From assembly GCF_048595755.1 (NCBI RefSeq), contig NZ_CP184360.1:1674001-1738000 (forward strand): a stretch of DNA of 64,000 bases. The letters are read 5' to 3'. This document shows positions 44,435 through 52,435 of the stretch, in pieces; the first letter of the stretch is position 1, and the number at the start of each line of letters is the position of its first letter. Below the pieces are notes generated by a model. That model was not told the DNA's origin, searched no databases, and worked only from the letters and a program-made list of their open reading frames with translations. The position numbers and the translations under genes were made by a program. This stretch comes from Luteococcus sp048595755 (lineage in GTDB: Bacteria > Actinomycetota > Actinomycetes > Propionibacteriales > Propionibacteriaceae).

Positions 44435-45086
44435 TCGCCGCGTCTTTCGCCCCAGCTCCGTCGACGACTTCGTGCCCGAGGTGCCTCGCGCCCGCGACGA
44501 CGACGTGACCCACCCCATGCCGCGTCGCATGCCCGAACCCGACCTGCCCGGCTCGCAGACAGATGCGGAGCCGACCATGGATCCCCCGAGCGAGCCCGCG
44601 GCGGTGCCGGAGGGTTCGCAGCCCTTCCCGCACCTGAGCGGCAGCGGCGAGGCCCGCATGGTAGACGTCAGCGCCAAGCAGGTCACCGCCCGCAGTGCGA
44701 CGGCGCGGGGCATGGTGCTCCTAAGCCAGGAATGCCTGGCGGCCCTGCGCGACGAGACCCTCCCGAAGGGCGACGCACTCGCCGTGGCTCGCATCGCCGG
44801 TGTGATGGGCGCCAAGAAGACCAGCGACCTGATCCCGCTGTGCCATCCGCTGCCGTTGACCGGCGTCGACGTCACCCTCGAGCAGCAGGAGCAGGGCATC
44901 GAGATCACCGCGACGGTGCGCACCACCCACCGCACCGGGGTGGAGATGGAGGCGCTCACCGCCGTGTGCACCGCCGCGCTGGGGCTGGTGGACATGGTCA
45001 AGGCCGTCGACAAGCACGCCCGGCTCACCGACGTGCGCGTCACCGCCAAGAGCGGTGGCCGCAGCGGCGACTGGACCGAGCAGTGA
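44427..45086 (+). CDS. moaC: Cyclic pyranopterin monophosphate synthase MoaC with N-terminal extension
   Basis: A 219-aa protein. The MoaC core (about 68-216) has 'MVDVSAKQVTARSATARG', 'VARIAGVMGAKKTSDLIPLC' with 'HPLPL' directly after, and 'HRTGVEMEALTAVCTAALG' plus the catalytic 'MVKAVDK'. MoaC forms cPMP with MoaA in the first step of Moco synthesis. The first about 65 residues are a Pro/Asp-rich extension not part of the usual about 160-aa enzyme; the ATG at 44427 overlaps moeA by 8 bp, and a later internal start is possible. moaA is not in the window. Confidence 0.93.
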   Translation: MTDRRVFRPSSVDDFVPEVPRARDDDVTHPMPRRMPEPDLPGSQTDAEPTMDPPSEPAAVPEGSQPFPHLSGSGEARMVDVSAKQVTARSATARGMVLLSQECLAALRDETLPKGDALAVARIAGVMGAKKTSDLIPLCHPLPLTGVDVTLEQQEQGIEITATVRTTHRTGVEMEALTAVCTAALGLVDMVKAVDKHARLTDVRVTAKSGGRSGDWTEQ

Positions 45087-45571
45087 ATGCCTCACTGGGC
45101 AGCGCCGTCGTCGTGACCGCCTCCGATCGTGCCTCGCAAGGTGTCTACGCCGACCGTTCGGGGCCGCTGGCCGCCGCCGGGCTGGCTGGCATGGGATTCC
45201 AGGTGGGGCCGGTGCAGGTTGTGCCCGACGGTCAACCCGTGGCCGAGGCGATCACCGCGGCCGTCGCCGCAGGGGCGAGCGTCGTGGTCACCACTGGTGG
45301 CACCGGCCTGGGGCCGCGCGACCTCACCCCCGAGGTGACCGCACCGCTGCTGACCCGCGAGCTACCGCAACTGGCGGCGCTGATCGCCCGGCGCGGGATC
45401 GACGCCGGGGTGCCCACCGCCTGCCTCTCGCGCGGGCTGGCAGGCATGGTGGGGCAGACCATCGTCGTGAACCTGCCCGGCTCGGCCGGTGGGGTGCGCG
45501 ACGGCCTGGCGGTGCTGGAGCAGGTGTTGCCCCATGCCGTCGACCAGGCCCGTGGTGGGGACCATCCGTGA
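45083..45571 (+). CDS. mog: Molybdopterin adenylyltransferase-like protein (MogA/MoaB)
   Basis: A 162-aa MoCF-domain protein. It begins 'SAVVVTASDRASQGVYADRSGPL', with 'VVTTGGTGLGPRDLTPEV' as the MPT-binding signature and 'VNLPGSAGGVRDGL' near the end. MogA/MoaB adenylates molybdopterin before MoeA inserts Mo. The GTG at 45083 overlaps the moaC stop by 4 bp and the gene overlaps rimJ by 4 bp, so the run is translated as one operon. Confidence 0.92.
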   Translation: MNASLGSAVVVTASDRASQGVYADRSGPLAAAGLAGMGFQVGPVQVVPDGQPVAEAITAAVAAGASVVVTTGGTGLGPRDLTPEVTAPLLTRELPQLAALIARRGIDAGVPTACLSRGLAGMVGQTIVVNLPGSAGGVRDGLAVLEQVLPHAVDQARGGDHP

Positions 45572-46266
45572 CCGATCCAACGTGCACTCTTCCCCTGGGG
45601 GCTGAGTTCCCCCGGGAGCACCGGTGGCCGGTGACCTTGCGTTGTGGCCCAGTGGTGCTGCGGCCGCTGCGGCGTCGCGATGCGGGCGAGTGGGTGCAGG
45701 TGCGCGAGCTCAACAAGGACTGGAACGGCCCGTGGGATGCCACCGCGCCGCCCGGGGCCAAGAACCTGGCCACCTCCTTTGCCCAGATGGTGCGTGCCTT
45801 CGATCGGCAGGCACGCCAGGAGCAGTCCCTGCCCTTCGTGATCTGCTGGGACGAGGCCTGGCCCCAGCGACGCAGCAGGCCGACGCGCTTGCCGCTGCGC
45901 GGGCAGCTGACCGTCAGCAACATCACCTGGGGGTCGGCGCGCTTCGCCCACGTCGGCTACTGGGTCGACCAGCGCCTGGCGGGGCGGGGTGTGATGCCCA
46001 CCGCACTGGCGCTGGCCACCGACTACTGCTTCCAGGTGATGGGGCTGCACCGCATCGAGGTGAACATCAGGCCGGAGAACGACAAGAGCCTGCGGGTGGT
46101 GGACAAGCTGGGTCTTCGCGACGAGGGCGTGCGTGAACGCTACCTGCACATTGCGGGCGACTGGCGGGACCATCGCAGTTTCGCGGTCTGCGCCGAGGAG
46201 GTGCCGCAGGGGCTGCTGAGCAGGTACTTTGCCTCCTCGCCGCCCGGATTCGCGGCGGATCGCTGA
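45568..46266 (+). CDS. RimJ-type GNAT acetyltransferase
   Basis: A 232-aa GNAT protein of the RimJ/RimL (Acetyltransf_3) group. 'VVLRPLRRRDAGEWVQVRELNKDW' is the substrate-side start, 'VGYWVDQRLAGRGVMPTALALATDYCF' the acetyl-CoA loop, and 'HRIEVNIRPENDKSLRVVDKLGL' the C-terminal signature. The GTG start overlaps mog. Its constant place between mog/moeA and sepX/glpR in actinobacteria suggests a link with that module; the true substrate is unproven. Confidence 0.88.
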   Translation: MTDPTCTLPLGAEFPREHRWPVTLRCGPVVLRPLRRRDAGEWVQVRELNKDWNGPWDATAPPGAKNLATSFAQMVRAFDRQARQEQSLPFVICWDEAWPQRRSRPTRLPLRGQLTVSNITWGSARFAHVGYWVDQRLAGRGVMPTALALATDYCFQVMGLHRIEVNIRPENDKSLRVVDKLGLRDEGVRERYLHIAGDWRDHRSFAVCAEEVPQGLLSRYFASSPPGFAADR

Positions 46267-46397
46267 CCTTGCGGAGCGTTCGTCCAGCCACGTGGGCCGT
46301 GCGCATTGTCCACACGAGGTCGATGACGGCAAACAATGTCTCGACACTCCGTTGAGGGTGTCGCGTCGCATTGCGCCAGACCCGTAGCCTTGTCGGC

Positions 46398-47147
46398 GTG
46401 ACGGGACTGATCTTTGTGGCCATTGCGCTGGCGTGGCTTGCCTACCTCGTTCCGTCGTTCCTGGCTCATCGAGACCATGCCGACGTGGACGAGCTGGATC
46501 CGATGGAGCGCTTCAGCCAGGCGGTGCAGATCGTCGCGCCCTCGTCATTTCGCGACGAGTCCGAGGTGTCCACCCCGCTGATGCGTCGCGCTGCCCGGGC
46601 CGAGATCCATCGCACGGCCAAGCAGGCCGCCCGTCGACGCCGCACCGTGCTGCTGGTGCTGCTGTCCCTCACGGTGATCGCCACGATCTCCGCTGCGCTG
46701 GGGGCAGTGATCTGGTACACCCCGCTGGTGCCCGGTGCCCTCACCGTGGGTTTCCTGGCGCTGTGCCGTTTCAGCGTCGTCAGGCTCAATGCCCGGCTCG
46801 ACGCCCGGCTGGCCGAGGTGGAGCCCGACTGGCGCGAGGACACCGTCAGCTTCGAGGTTCCCGCGCAGCTGCGGGAGGGTTCCCTTGGCGAGGCCGGTGA
46901 GCATTCCACCGAGCTCTCGATCGAGATCAGCGCCCCGATCGACGGCCTGACCGGAAGCCTGTGGGACCCGATCCCGATCACCGTCCCGACCTACGTGAGC
47001 AAGCCGCTGGTGCCCCGTACCGTGCGCACCATCGACCTCTCGGCACCCGAGCCGACGCAGGGAATCGGTCGTGCTCCCATCGTCGCCGAGGCCCTGGAGC
47101 GCGACGAGCCGTCCGACGAGCAGCCGCGCAAGGCAGTCGGGGAGTGA
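46398..47147 (+). CDS. sepX: SepX/GlpR divisome-associated membrane protein
   Basis: A 249-aa protein matching actinobacterial SepX (GlpR). It begins with an N-terminal helix 'GLIFVAIALAWLAYLVPSFL', and two further segments follow at about 92-140 ('VLLVLLSLTVIATISAALGAVIWY' written as adjacent helices, then 'LVPGALTVGFLAL'). A cytoplasmic tail carries 'PITVPTYVSKPLVPRTVRTIDL', which resembles the conserved C-terminal region of this family. Known SepX supports FtsZ-ring function, and GlpR recruits the gephyrin-like Glp. The GTG at 46398 gives the family N-terminus. Confidence 0.85.
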   Translation: MTGLIFVAIALAWLAYLVPSFLAHRDHADVDELDPMERFSQAVQIVAPSSFRDESEVSTPLMRRAARAEIHRTAKQAARRRRTVLLVLLSLTVIATISAALGAVIWYTPLVPGALTVGFLALCRFSVVRLNARLDARLAEVEPDWREDTVSFEVPAQLREGSLGEAGEHSTELSIEISAPIDGLTGSLWDPIPITVPTYVSKPLVPRTVRTIDLSAPEPTQGIGRAPIVAEALERDEPSDEQPRKAVGE

Positions 47148-47248
47148 CCGAGCCGGTCGGGGAGTGAACGGGCCCCCGGTTTCCCGCTGGGGGTGCTGGA
47201 GTGCTAACCTACTTCTCGCTGCAAGTGCAGCACCACAACTCAAGACTT

Positions 47249-47324
47249 GGGGCATTGGCGCAGTTGGTAGCGCGTCTCGTTCGCAATGAGAAGGTCAGGG
47301 GTTCGAATCCCCTATGCTCCACCA
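47249..47324 (+). tRNA. tRNA-Ala (CGC), integration site of the downstream element
   Basis: Acceptor GGGGCAT/ATGCTCC, anticodon arm TCTCG-TTCGCAA-TGAGA with anticodon CGC, T arm AGGGG-TTCGAAT-CCCCT, and an encoded CCA end (47322-47324). Its 3' 44 bp recur at 61938-61981, marking it as the attachment site. Confidence 0.96.
47280..47323. repeat. attL (44-bp direct repeat, in tRNA-Ala)
   Basis: Identical to 61938-61981 over 44 bp, from TTCGCAATGAG to TGCTCCACC; flanking bases differ on both sides. It includes the anticodon loop to the end of the acceptor stem. Confidence 0.95.
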
Positions 47325-47372
47325 GCAAGAACGCCGGTCCAGATGGGCTGGCGTTCTGCGTTTGCGCACCCC

Positions 47373-48602
47373 CTACGCACCCCCGGCCGCAATCACTACC
47401 GGAATCACAGCGAGAGACACGCGACGGCCCTCCTTGTCGGCGGCGAAGACGTGAACGGAGCGGGAGGCGCGCTGCGCATCCTCAACGGTCAGGAGGTGGG
47501 ACGGATGGCTGCTCACCGCCTCATGGAGTTTGTCGACCGTGGCTCCAGGGTTGGAAGTCTTGACGAACATGATTAGTGCGGCCTTGCTATCACGCCAGAC
47601 CAAGTAGCTCAGGAGTTGGTCAATTGCCTCCTGGGCTGCCTTCGGGCCGTGCCAGATCTTGCACTCAGCAATGAAGGCATTCCGGTCGCCCTCGCGGATG
47701 AGGATGTCCGTCTTGCCAGCGCCGTTGAAGAGTTCGCCGCCTGCTTGCCCCTGCCAATACCCGTTGAGATGTGCGAGGAGGAGGTCTCGCAGCCCTTCTT
47801 CGCCGAGCTGCGACGTTGTTGTGGGCACCCGTTCCAAGCCGTTCGCCCATGCTCGAACGGCTTGGAGAATGTCGTTATAGATCGCATCTGCAAGCACCGG
47901 CTCAGGAACCGATCCGGCTTGGGCGCGTCGATCAGGAAGTGAGACGAACTTTCGCTGGGCCGGGACTGGTGGCGCGGGCGTGCCTGTTGAGTGAACCGGA
48001 ATCTGCAGCGCTGCATCGAGGGCGCGATCCTTCAACAACCGCTCACGGCGTCGCTGCAGGTCGCCCAGAAGAACCTGCTCGGCGTGCGGTGTGTATTTGG
48101 CCAAGTCGTCGTTCGTGTAGCTCGCCTGTGCGGTCGCGTCAGACTTGAGGTTCTCAAACTCGCTCTCGATGACCTCGGCCGTTAGCTCTCGCTCGTTGAT
48201 GGTCAGCGTCAGAGTGTCGCCAGAGAGTCTGCAGTTTGGCATGCCGCCGGAGAGCCTGAACGTCGAGGCTTGGTAGTCGAGGAGGAATCCACTCCCCTCA
48301 ACCGGAATGCGAAGATCTAGTTCGCTCGTCTGGAACGTCTGCCCGCTCGACTGGGTGATCCCGTACTGGCGGTAGACATTGGTCCATCCTGTGGATTCGC
48401 GAATGTCCGAGCGAGTCACCAGTTCCCACCTGAAGACCACGGGCTTTGGGAAGTGCTGGTCCATGAGAACGGCGACGGCCACCCGGGGATCCTCTTGGAT
48501 CACGTAGTCCGCATCGAAGCCGCTGACGCCAGATCGGGCTTGTCGCAGGCATCCATCGAGATAGTCGCTAAGGCGACCACGCGGCGCGTATGGCCCGAAC
48601 AT
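47373..48602 (-). CDS. PD-(D/E)XK nuclease-like protein
   Basis: A 409-aa protein adjacent to attL. The N-terminal 170 residues are beta-rich and unassigned. Residues about 265-350 look like a restriction-endonuclease fold: an acidic helix 'LGEEGLRDLLLAHLNGYW', the metal-binding Asp299 in 'GAGKTDILIREGD', and Glu313-Cys-Lys315 in 'AFIAECKIWHG', followed by a helix 'EAIDQLLSYLVWRDSKAAL'. This D-x13-E-x-K arrangement is the PD-(D/E)XK active site. No partner methylase is present. The target could be foreign DNA, but this is inference from the fold and location. Confidence 0.7.
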   Translation of the reverse strand: MFGPYAPRGRLSDYLDGCLRQARSGVSGFDADYVIQEDPRVAVAVLMDQHFPKPVVFRWELVTRSDIRESTGWTNVYRQYGITQSSGQTFQTSELDLRIPVEGSGFLLDYQASTFRLSGGMPNCRLSGDTLTLTINERELTAEVIESEFENLKSDATAQASYTNDDLAKYTPHAEQVLLGDLQRRRERLLKDRALDAALQIPVHSTGTPAPPVPAQRKFVSLPDRRAQAGSVPEPVLADAIYNDILQAVRAWANGLERVPTTTSQLGEEGLRDLLLAHLNGYWQGQAGGELFNGAGKTDILIREGDRNAFIAECKIWHGPKAAQEAIDQLLSYLVWRDSKAALIMFVKTSNPGATVDKLHEAVSSHPSHLLTVEDAQRASRSVHVFAADKEGRRVSLAVIPVVIAAGGA

Positions 48603-48614
48603 CGTTACTCCTGT

Positions 48615-49120
48615 CTAGGGTGCTGCGTTCAGCCTAGCTAGACCGGCGGCCTCGGCAGCATTTCCCAGGTGGTGCAGGTATCGGTTCGTCGTGGCGATGG
48701 ACTCATGGCCCATCCACTGCTGAACGGTGCCAGGGTCGACGCTGCGGGCGAGCCAGAGGCAGGCGGCGGTATGTCGCAGGTCGTGGATGCGTCGTCCTTG
48801 CCCGGTGGTCTGCCAGTGGACGGCGCGGAGAACTGCTGAACGGTGGAGCTGGCTCCCGTTGCTCGTCGTGAGGAGCAGGTCGGAGGGGAACTTTCCATTG
48901 CTGAGCGACAGGACGATGGGCAGGACGCGGTTCGCCAGGGGAACGCGTCGGGACCGGCGTCCCTTGGTGGACTTCACGCCGACGCCCTCGGGGTCCGAGC
49001 GTTGCACCCGGAGGGCGGGGGAGTCGCCCAGGGCGATGTCGCCGACGGTGAGGGCGCGAGCTTCGGCCCAGCGGAACCCGGTCCCGTCCATCCCGAGGAG
49101 GATGTCGGCCAGGCGCTCGT
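48615..49120 (-). pseudogene. Tyrosine integrase, N-terminally truncated
   Basis: Only the catalytic half of a phage-type integrase remains. Readable from about 49117 to the stop at 48615: 'GFRWAEARALTVGDI' holds the first catalytic Arg, then 'RRSRRVPLANRVLP', 'IHDLRHTAACLWLA' (HxxR), 'WMGHESIATTNRYLHHLG' (His and the nucleophile Tyr). A TAG precedes 'DERLADILLGMDG' at about 49118-49120 and no SAM-like N-terminal domain follows upstream. The first usable ATG is at 49091. The stretch 'VLSLSNG' replaces the usual linker and resembles a translation of the dispersed repeat. It ends 13 bp from the nuclease gene. Confidence 0.85.
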
Positions 49121-49237
49121 CCTACTTCTTCCAGGCCATTTCCGGACTCCGGGCCGTCTCCGTCCATCCTTCGCACCAACCACGTCCGGGGCAGTAGCGG
49201 GCTCAATGCCCACATACTGCCCCGGACGATTTCGGCG

Positions 49238-51238
49238 TCAGGCGTTCATCAGCTGCGCCGCCGGTGTGCTCGTCCTCCCGCTCCTTGGCGTCGCGGTGGA
49301 CTCTGCGGTCTTGCGCAGCAGGCGCATCGCGTTGACGATGACCACCAGCACGGAGGCCTCGTGGACGAGCATGCCGACCGACATGGTCACCCCGCCGGCG
49401 AAGACGCCTGCCAGCAGCAGCACCACGGTGACCAGGGCGATCGCGATGTTCTGTCGCATCACCGAGACGGTCCGCTTGGCCAGGCCGATGCCCTCCGGCA
49501 GCTTGAGCAGGTTGTCGCCCATGAGGGCGATGTCCGCAGTCTCCACGGCCACGGCCGAGCCGGCCGCTCCCATGGCCACACCGATGTTCGCGGTGGCCAG
49601 GGCCGGGGCGTCGTTGACGCCGTCGCCGACCATGGCGACAGTGTGACCGACGCGCTGCAGCTGCGTGACCACGTCCAGCTTGTCCTCGGGAAGCAGGGAG
49701 GCGTGGATCTCGTCGATGCCGGTGGCCTTGCCGACGGCCTCGGCAACCAGCCGGGTGTCGCCGGTGAGCATGACCACCTTCTCGACGCCGGCCCGGTGCA
49801 GACGGGCGACCATCTCGGGCGCATCCTGCCGGATCTGGTCGGCCACGGCCACGACGCCGATCGCCGTGTCGTCGACGGCCACGATCATCGGAGTCCTGCC
49901 CGCAGCGGCCAGGCCTTGGGCCGCGCGGCTCGCCTCGGCCGTCTCGGCAATGCCGTACTGCTCCAGCAGCGGCGCGTTGCCGATCAGCACCCGACGGCCA
50001 TCGACCTCGGACACGATGCCCTTGCCGGGCACCGGGGTGACGGCAGCGGGGACACCCTGCGGGCCAACCCCCTCGGCGTGGGCAGTGTCCAGGATGGGAC
50101 GGGCCAGCGGATGCTCCGATCCGCTCTCGGCGGCCGCCGCCCAGCGCAGCACCTCGCGGCGATCCAGCGCAGGATCCAGGACGACGACGTCGGTCAGCTC
50201 GGGACGTCCCTCGGTGAGGGTGCCGGTCTTGTCGACGGCGACGGCGGAGATCTTCGCGGAGGTCTCCAGGTACTCGCCACCCTTGATCAGGATGCCGTTG
50301 CGGGCAGCACGACCGATGCCGGCCACGATCGCCACCGGGATGGAGATCACCAGGGCACCCGGGCAGCCGATGACCAGCAGCGTCAGGGCCAGGACCACAT
50401 CACCGGAGACCAACCCGGCCACCAGCGCCAGCACCATCACCGCAGGCGTGTACCAGCGGGAGAAGCGGTCGATGAAGGCCTGCGTCTTCGCCTTCGCGTC
50501 CTGGGCCTCCTCCACTCGGTGGATGATGCGGGCCAGGGTAGTGTCGGCACCGATGCCGGTGGCCACCACCTGCAGGAAGCCGCCGCGGGAGACGGTCCCG
50601 GCAAAGACCTCGTCGCCCTCGACCTTCTCCACCGGGATCGACTCGCCAGTGATGGAGGCCTCGTCGAGGGCCCCGGTGCCGGCGACGACCTTGCCGTCCA
50701 CCGGCACCTTCGCGCCGTTCTTGACCAGGACGACCTCGCCCATCCGCACCTGCCCGGCAGGAATCTCCTGCTGCTCACCGTCGCGCATGACGACTGCGGA
50801 GTCGGGGGCGACGGCGACGAGTTCGGCCAGTGCCGAGCGCGTCTTGTTCAGCGTCGCGGCCTCCAGCGCGTGCCCGATCGCGAACAGGAAGGTGACCGCC
50901 GCGGCCTCCCAGAAGTTGCCGACGATGACGGCACCGATCGCGGCGACCGAGACGAGCAGGTCGATGCCGACCACCCTGGCGGTCAGCGCCCGGATGGCCT
51001 TCGCCACGATGCCGTAGCCAGCCACCACGGCGGCAGCGAGCATGAAGACGTCACCGAGGGGGAAGGCCCCGCCGGTGTGGGTGGCGTGGGCTCCGGCGTC
51101 GAGCCACCACTGGGGGCCGACGCGGATGTTGGCCGCCCCTTCGCCCAGCCACTTGATGGCGAAGGAGATCGCGATGAGCGCGCCGGAGGTGACGGGAACC
51201 GACCAGTTCCCGTGAACCCATCTGTGGAACTTGTTCAT
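49238..51238 (-). CDS. Heavy-metal-translocating P1B-type ATPase (CPG type)
   Basis: A 666-aa metal efflux pump. There is no N-terminal metal-binding domain. Membrane helices at 15-30, 64-120 and 265-310 surround an actuator domain with TGES (197-200). The ion-channel motif is Cys-Pro-Gly (292-294, 'GCPGALVIS') instead of the usual CPC or CPH, phosphorylation is at Asp336 in DKTGTLT, and 'SEHPLA' and 'GDGVNDAP' complete the P and N domains. A CPG motif occurs in part of the Zn/Cd/Pb-like group, so the metal is uncertain. It lies downstream of the HMA gene and opposite a Crp/Fnr regulator. Confidence 0.92.
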   Translation of the reverse strand: MNKFHRWVHGNWSVPVTSGALIAISFAIKWLGEGAANIRVGPQWWLDAGAHATHTGGAFPLGDVFMLAAAVVAGYGIVAKAIRALTARVVGIDLLVSVAAIGAVIVGNFWEAAAVTFLFAIGHALEAATLNKTRSALAELVAVAPDSAVVMRDGEQQEIPAGQVRMGEVVLVKNGAKVPVDGKVVAGTGALDEASITGESIPVEKVEGDEVFAGTVSRGGFLQVVATGIGADTTLARIIHRVEEAQDAKAKTQAFIDRFSRWYTPAVMVLALVAGLVSGDVVLALTLLVIGCPGALVISIPVAIVAGIGRAARNGILIKGGEYLETSAKISAVAVDKTGTLTEGRPELTDVVVLDPALDRREVLRWAAAAESGSEHPLARPILDTAHAEGVGPQGVPAAVTPVPGKGIVSEVDGRRVLIGNAPLLEQYGIAETAEASRAAQGLAAAGRTPMIVAVDDTAIGVVAVADQIRQDAPEMVARLHRAGVEKVVMLTGDTRLVAEAVGKATGIDEIHASLLPEDKLDVVTQLQRVGHTVAMVGDGVNDAPALATANIGVAMGAAGSAVAVETADIALMGDNLLKLPEGIGLAKRTVSVMRQNIAIALVTVVLLLAGVFAGGVTMSVGMLVHEASVLVVIVNAMRLLRKTAESTATPRSGRTSTPAAQLMNA

Positions 51239-51323
51239 TTTCGCCCACGTCCTTTCTGGGCTTGTTGATTCTTGGGCTTCGTGCCTTCTGGGATCTGTGC
51301 CGAAGAACCGGCACGGATGAAAT

Positions 51324-51351
51324 GCGGCCGGGCGGAATGCGCACCGGCCGC
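51324..51351 (-). terminator. Hairpin between HMA and ATPase genes
   Basis: An 8-bp stem GCGGCCGG/CCGGCCGC (51324-51331 with 51344-51351) lies in the 120-bp gap. It may attenuate transcription from the HMA gene into the pump gene, giving more chaperone than pump. Confidence 0.5.
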
Positions 51352-51358
51352 GGCGTCC

Positions 51359-51592
51359 TCAGAAGGCCGAAGGGGCGGCCTTGTAACCAGCCTTGGCAAC
51401 GGCGGCGACGAGATCGTCGACGGAGACGCTGTCCGCGTCGTGGGAGACCTCGATGCGGGCAGAGGCGAAGTGGACCTTCACGCTCTCGACGCCCTTGAGA
51501 CGGCCGACCTGCTTCTCGATCTTGGAAACGCAGGAGGGGCAGGAGAATCCTTCCGCCCGAAGAACGGTGTGGGTGGTGGTGGAGGTGGTCAT
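51359..51592 (-). CDS. HMA-domain metal-binding protein (CopZ-like)
   Basis: A 77-aa protein consisting of one ferredoxin-like HMA domain with the metal-binding 'EGFSCPSCVSKIEKQVGRLKG' Cys-x-x-Cys loop, and 'GVESVKVHFASARIEV' and 'LVAAVAKAGYKA' as the following strands and helix. It probably delivers or buffers the metal exported by the adjacent pump, which lacks its own HMA domain. The ATG at 51592 has GGAAAGAG upstream. Confidence 0.9.
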   Translation of the reverse strand: MTTSTTTHTVLRAEGFSCPSCVSKIEKQVGRLKGVESVKVHFASARIEVSHDADSVSVDDLVAAVAKAGYKAAPSAF

Positions 51593-51660
51593 TGGCTCTT
51601 CCTTTCGTGACGGTTACCTCTTGACGACCCTCACGCTAGGTTTTTGCCGCCCGGAACTCC

Positions 51661-51674
51661 TTGACGCAGGTCAA
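51661..51674. promoter_or_regulatory. Fnr/Crp-type palindrome in the divergent promoter region
   Basis: TTGACGCAGGTCAA is a perfect inverted repeat (TTGAC-N4-GTCAA) conforming to TTGA-N6-TCAA of Fnr-class sites. It lies 69 bp from the HMA start and 81 bp from the crp/fnr start. A partial second TTGACGACCCTCA lies at 51621. Confidence 0.7.
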
Positions 51675-51754
51675 GTACCGGCTGCGACTGCTGGAAATCC
51701 TTTGCCAGCCTCTCCGACGGTGCCCTCGATGCCGGCTCCGGTAGCCTTTGTGTC

Positions 51755-52435
51755 ATGCCTGCGGACGATTTGTGTGTCACTCGCGTCCCGATCTTCAAAG
51801 GACTCACCCACGACCAGCAGCTGCACGTCGCCGAGTTCGCCCACCCGCTGCGCGTGGACAAGGGCGAGATGGTCTACGGTCCCGGAGACCAGGTCCCGCG
51901 CGTGCTGGTCATGCACAGCGGACAGCTCAAGGTCAGCCGCACGGCCGCCAACGGACAGGAGCAGATCCTGCGCACGGTGACCGACGGCGATGTGGTGGGA
52001 GACCATGCCTTCCTGACCGGTCACCGTTCGAACGAGCTGGTCACCGCACTCGAGGACAGCCAGATGTGCGTCTTCGACCATGCCGACCTCGCCGCCCTGC
52101 TGCGCGCCTATCCCGACATCAGCCAGGCCATGTTGCGAACCCTTTCCGACCGGCTCTCGTCGGTCGAGCGACTACTGGCCGCGATCACCTCCCACGACGT
52201 CGGCGTCCGCGTCGCCGCCTACCTCCTGGACCTTCCCGGCAGCATGCGAGACGGCCTGCCGAGCGTGCGGCTGCCGATGGCCAAGCAGGAGATCGCCGCC
52301 TACCTGGGCACCACGCCAGAGACACTTAGCCGACGCCTCGCCGCGCTCTCCGCGTCGGGCGTCATCGAGCTGCACGGGCGGCGGGACGTCACCATCCTCG
52401 ACATCGACGCCCTCGAACGCGTCGCCGCGCCCTGA
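51755..52435 (+). CDS. Crp/Fnr-family transcriptional regulator
   Basis: A 226-aa regulator. The cNMP-binding fold spans about 15-120 ('VPIFKGLTHDQQLHVAEFAH', 'RVLVMHSGQLKVSRTAANG', 'GDVVGDHAFLTG'); a dimer helix follows, then a winged helix with 'PMAKQEIAAYLGTTPETLSRRLAAL', a typical Crp/Fnr recognition helix (TPETLSR as in FNR/FixK). No Fnr-type four-Cys cluster motif exists: Cys is seen only near the N-terminus (DDLCVT) and in QMCVF, so an Fe-S oxygen sensor is unlikely. It is divergent from the HMA-ATPase genes and probably controls them. Confidence 0.9.
   Translation: MPADDLCVTRVPIFKGLTHDQQLHVAEFAHPLRVDKGEMVYGPGDQVPRVLVMHSGQLKVSRTAANGQEQILRTVTDGDVVGDHAFLTGHRSNELVTALEDSQMCVFDHADLAALLRAYPDISQAMLRTLSDRLSSVERLLAAITSHDVGVRVAAYLLDLPGSMRDGLPSVRLPMAKQEIAAYLGTTPETLSRRLAALSASGVIELHGRRDVTILDIDALERVAAP

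Noticed and set aside
43091..45049. Long upstream extension of the 5-formyl-THF cyclo-ligase frame
   Set aside because: Antisense to moeA and moaC; the family start is at 43090.
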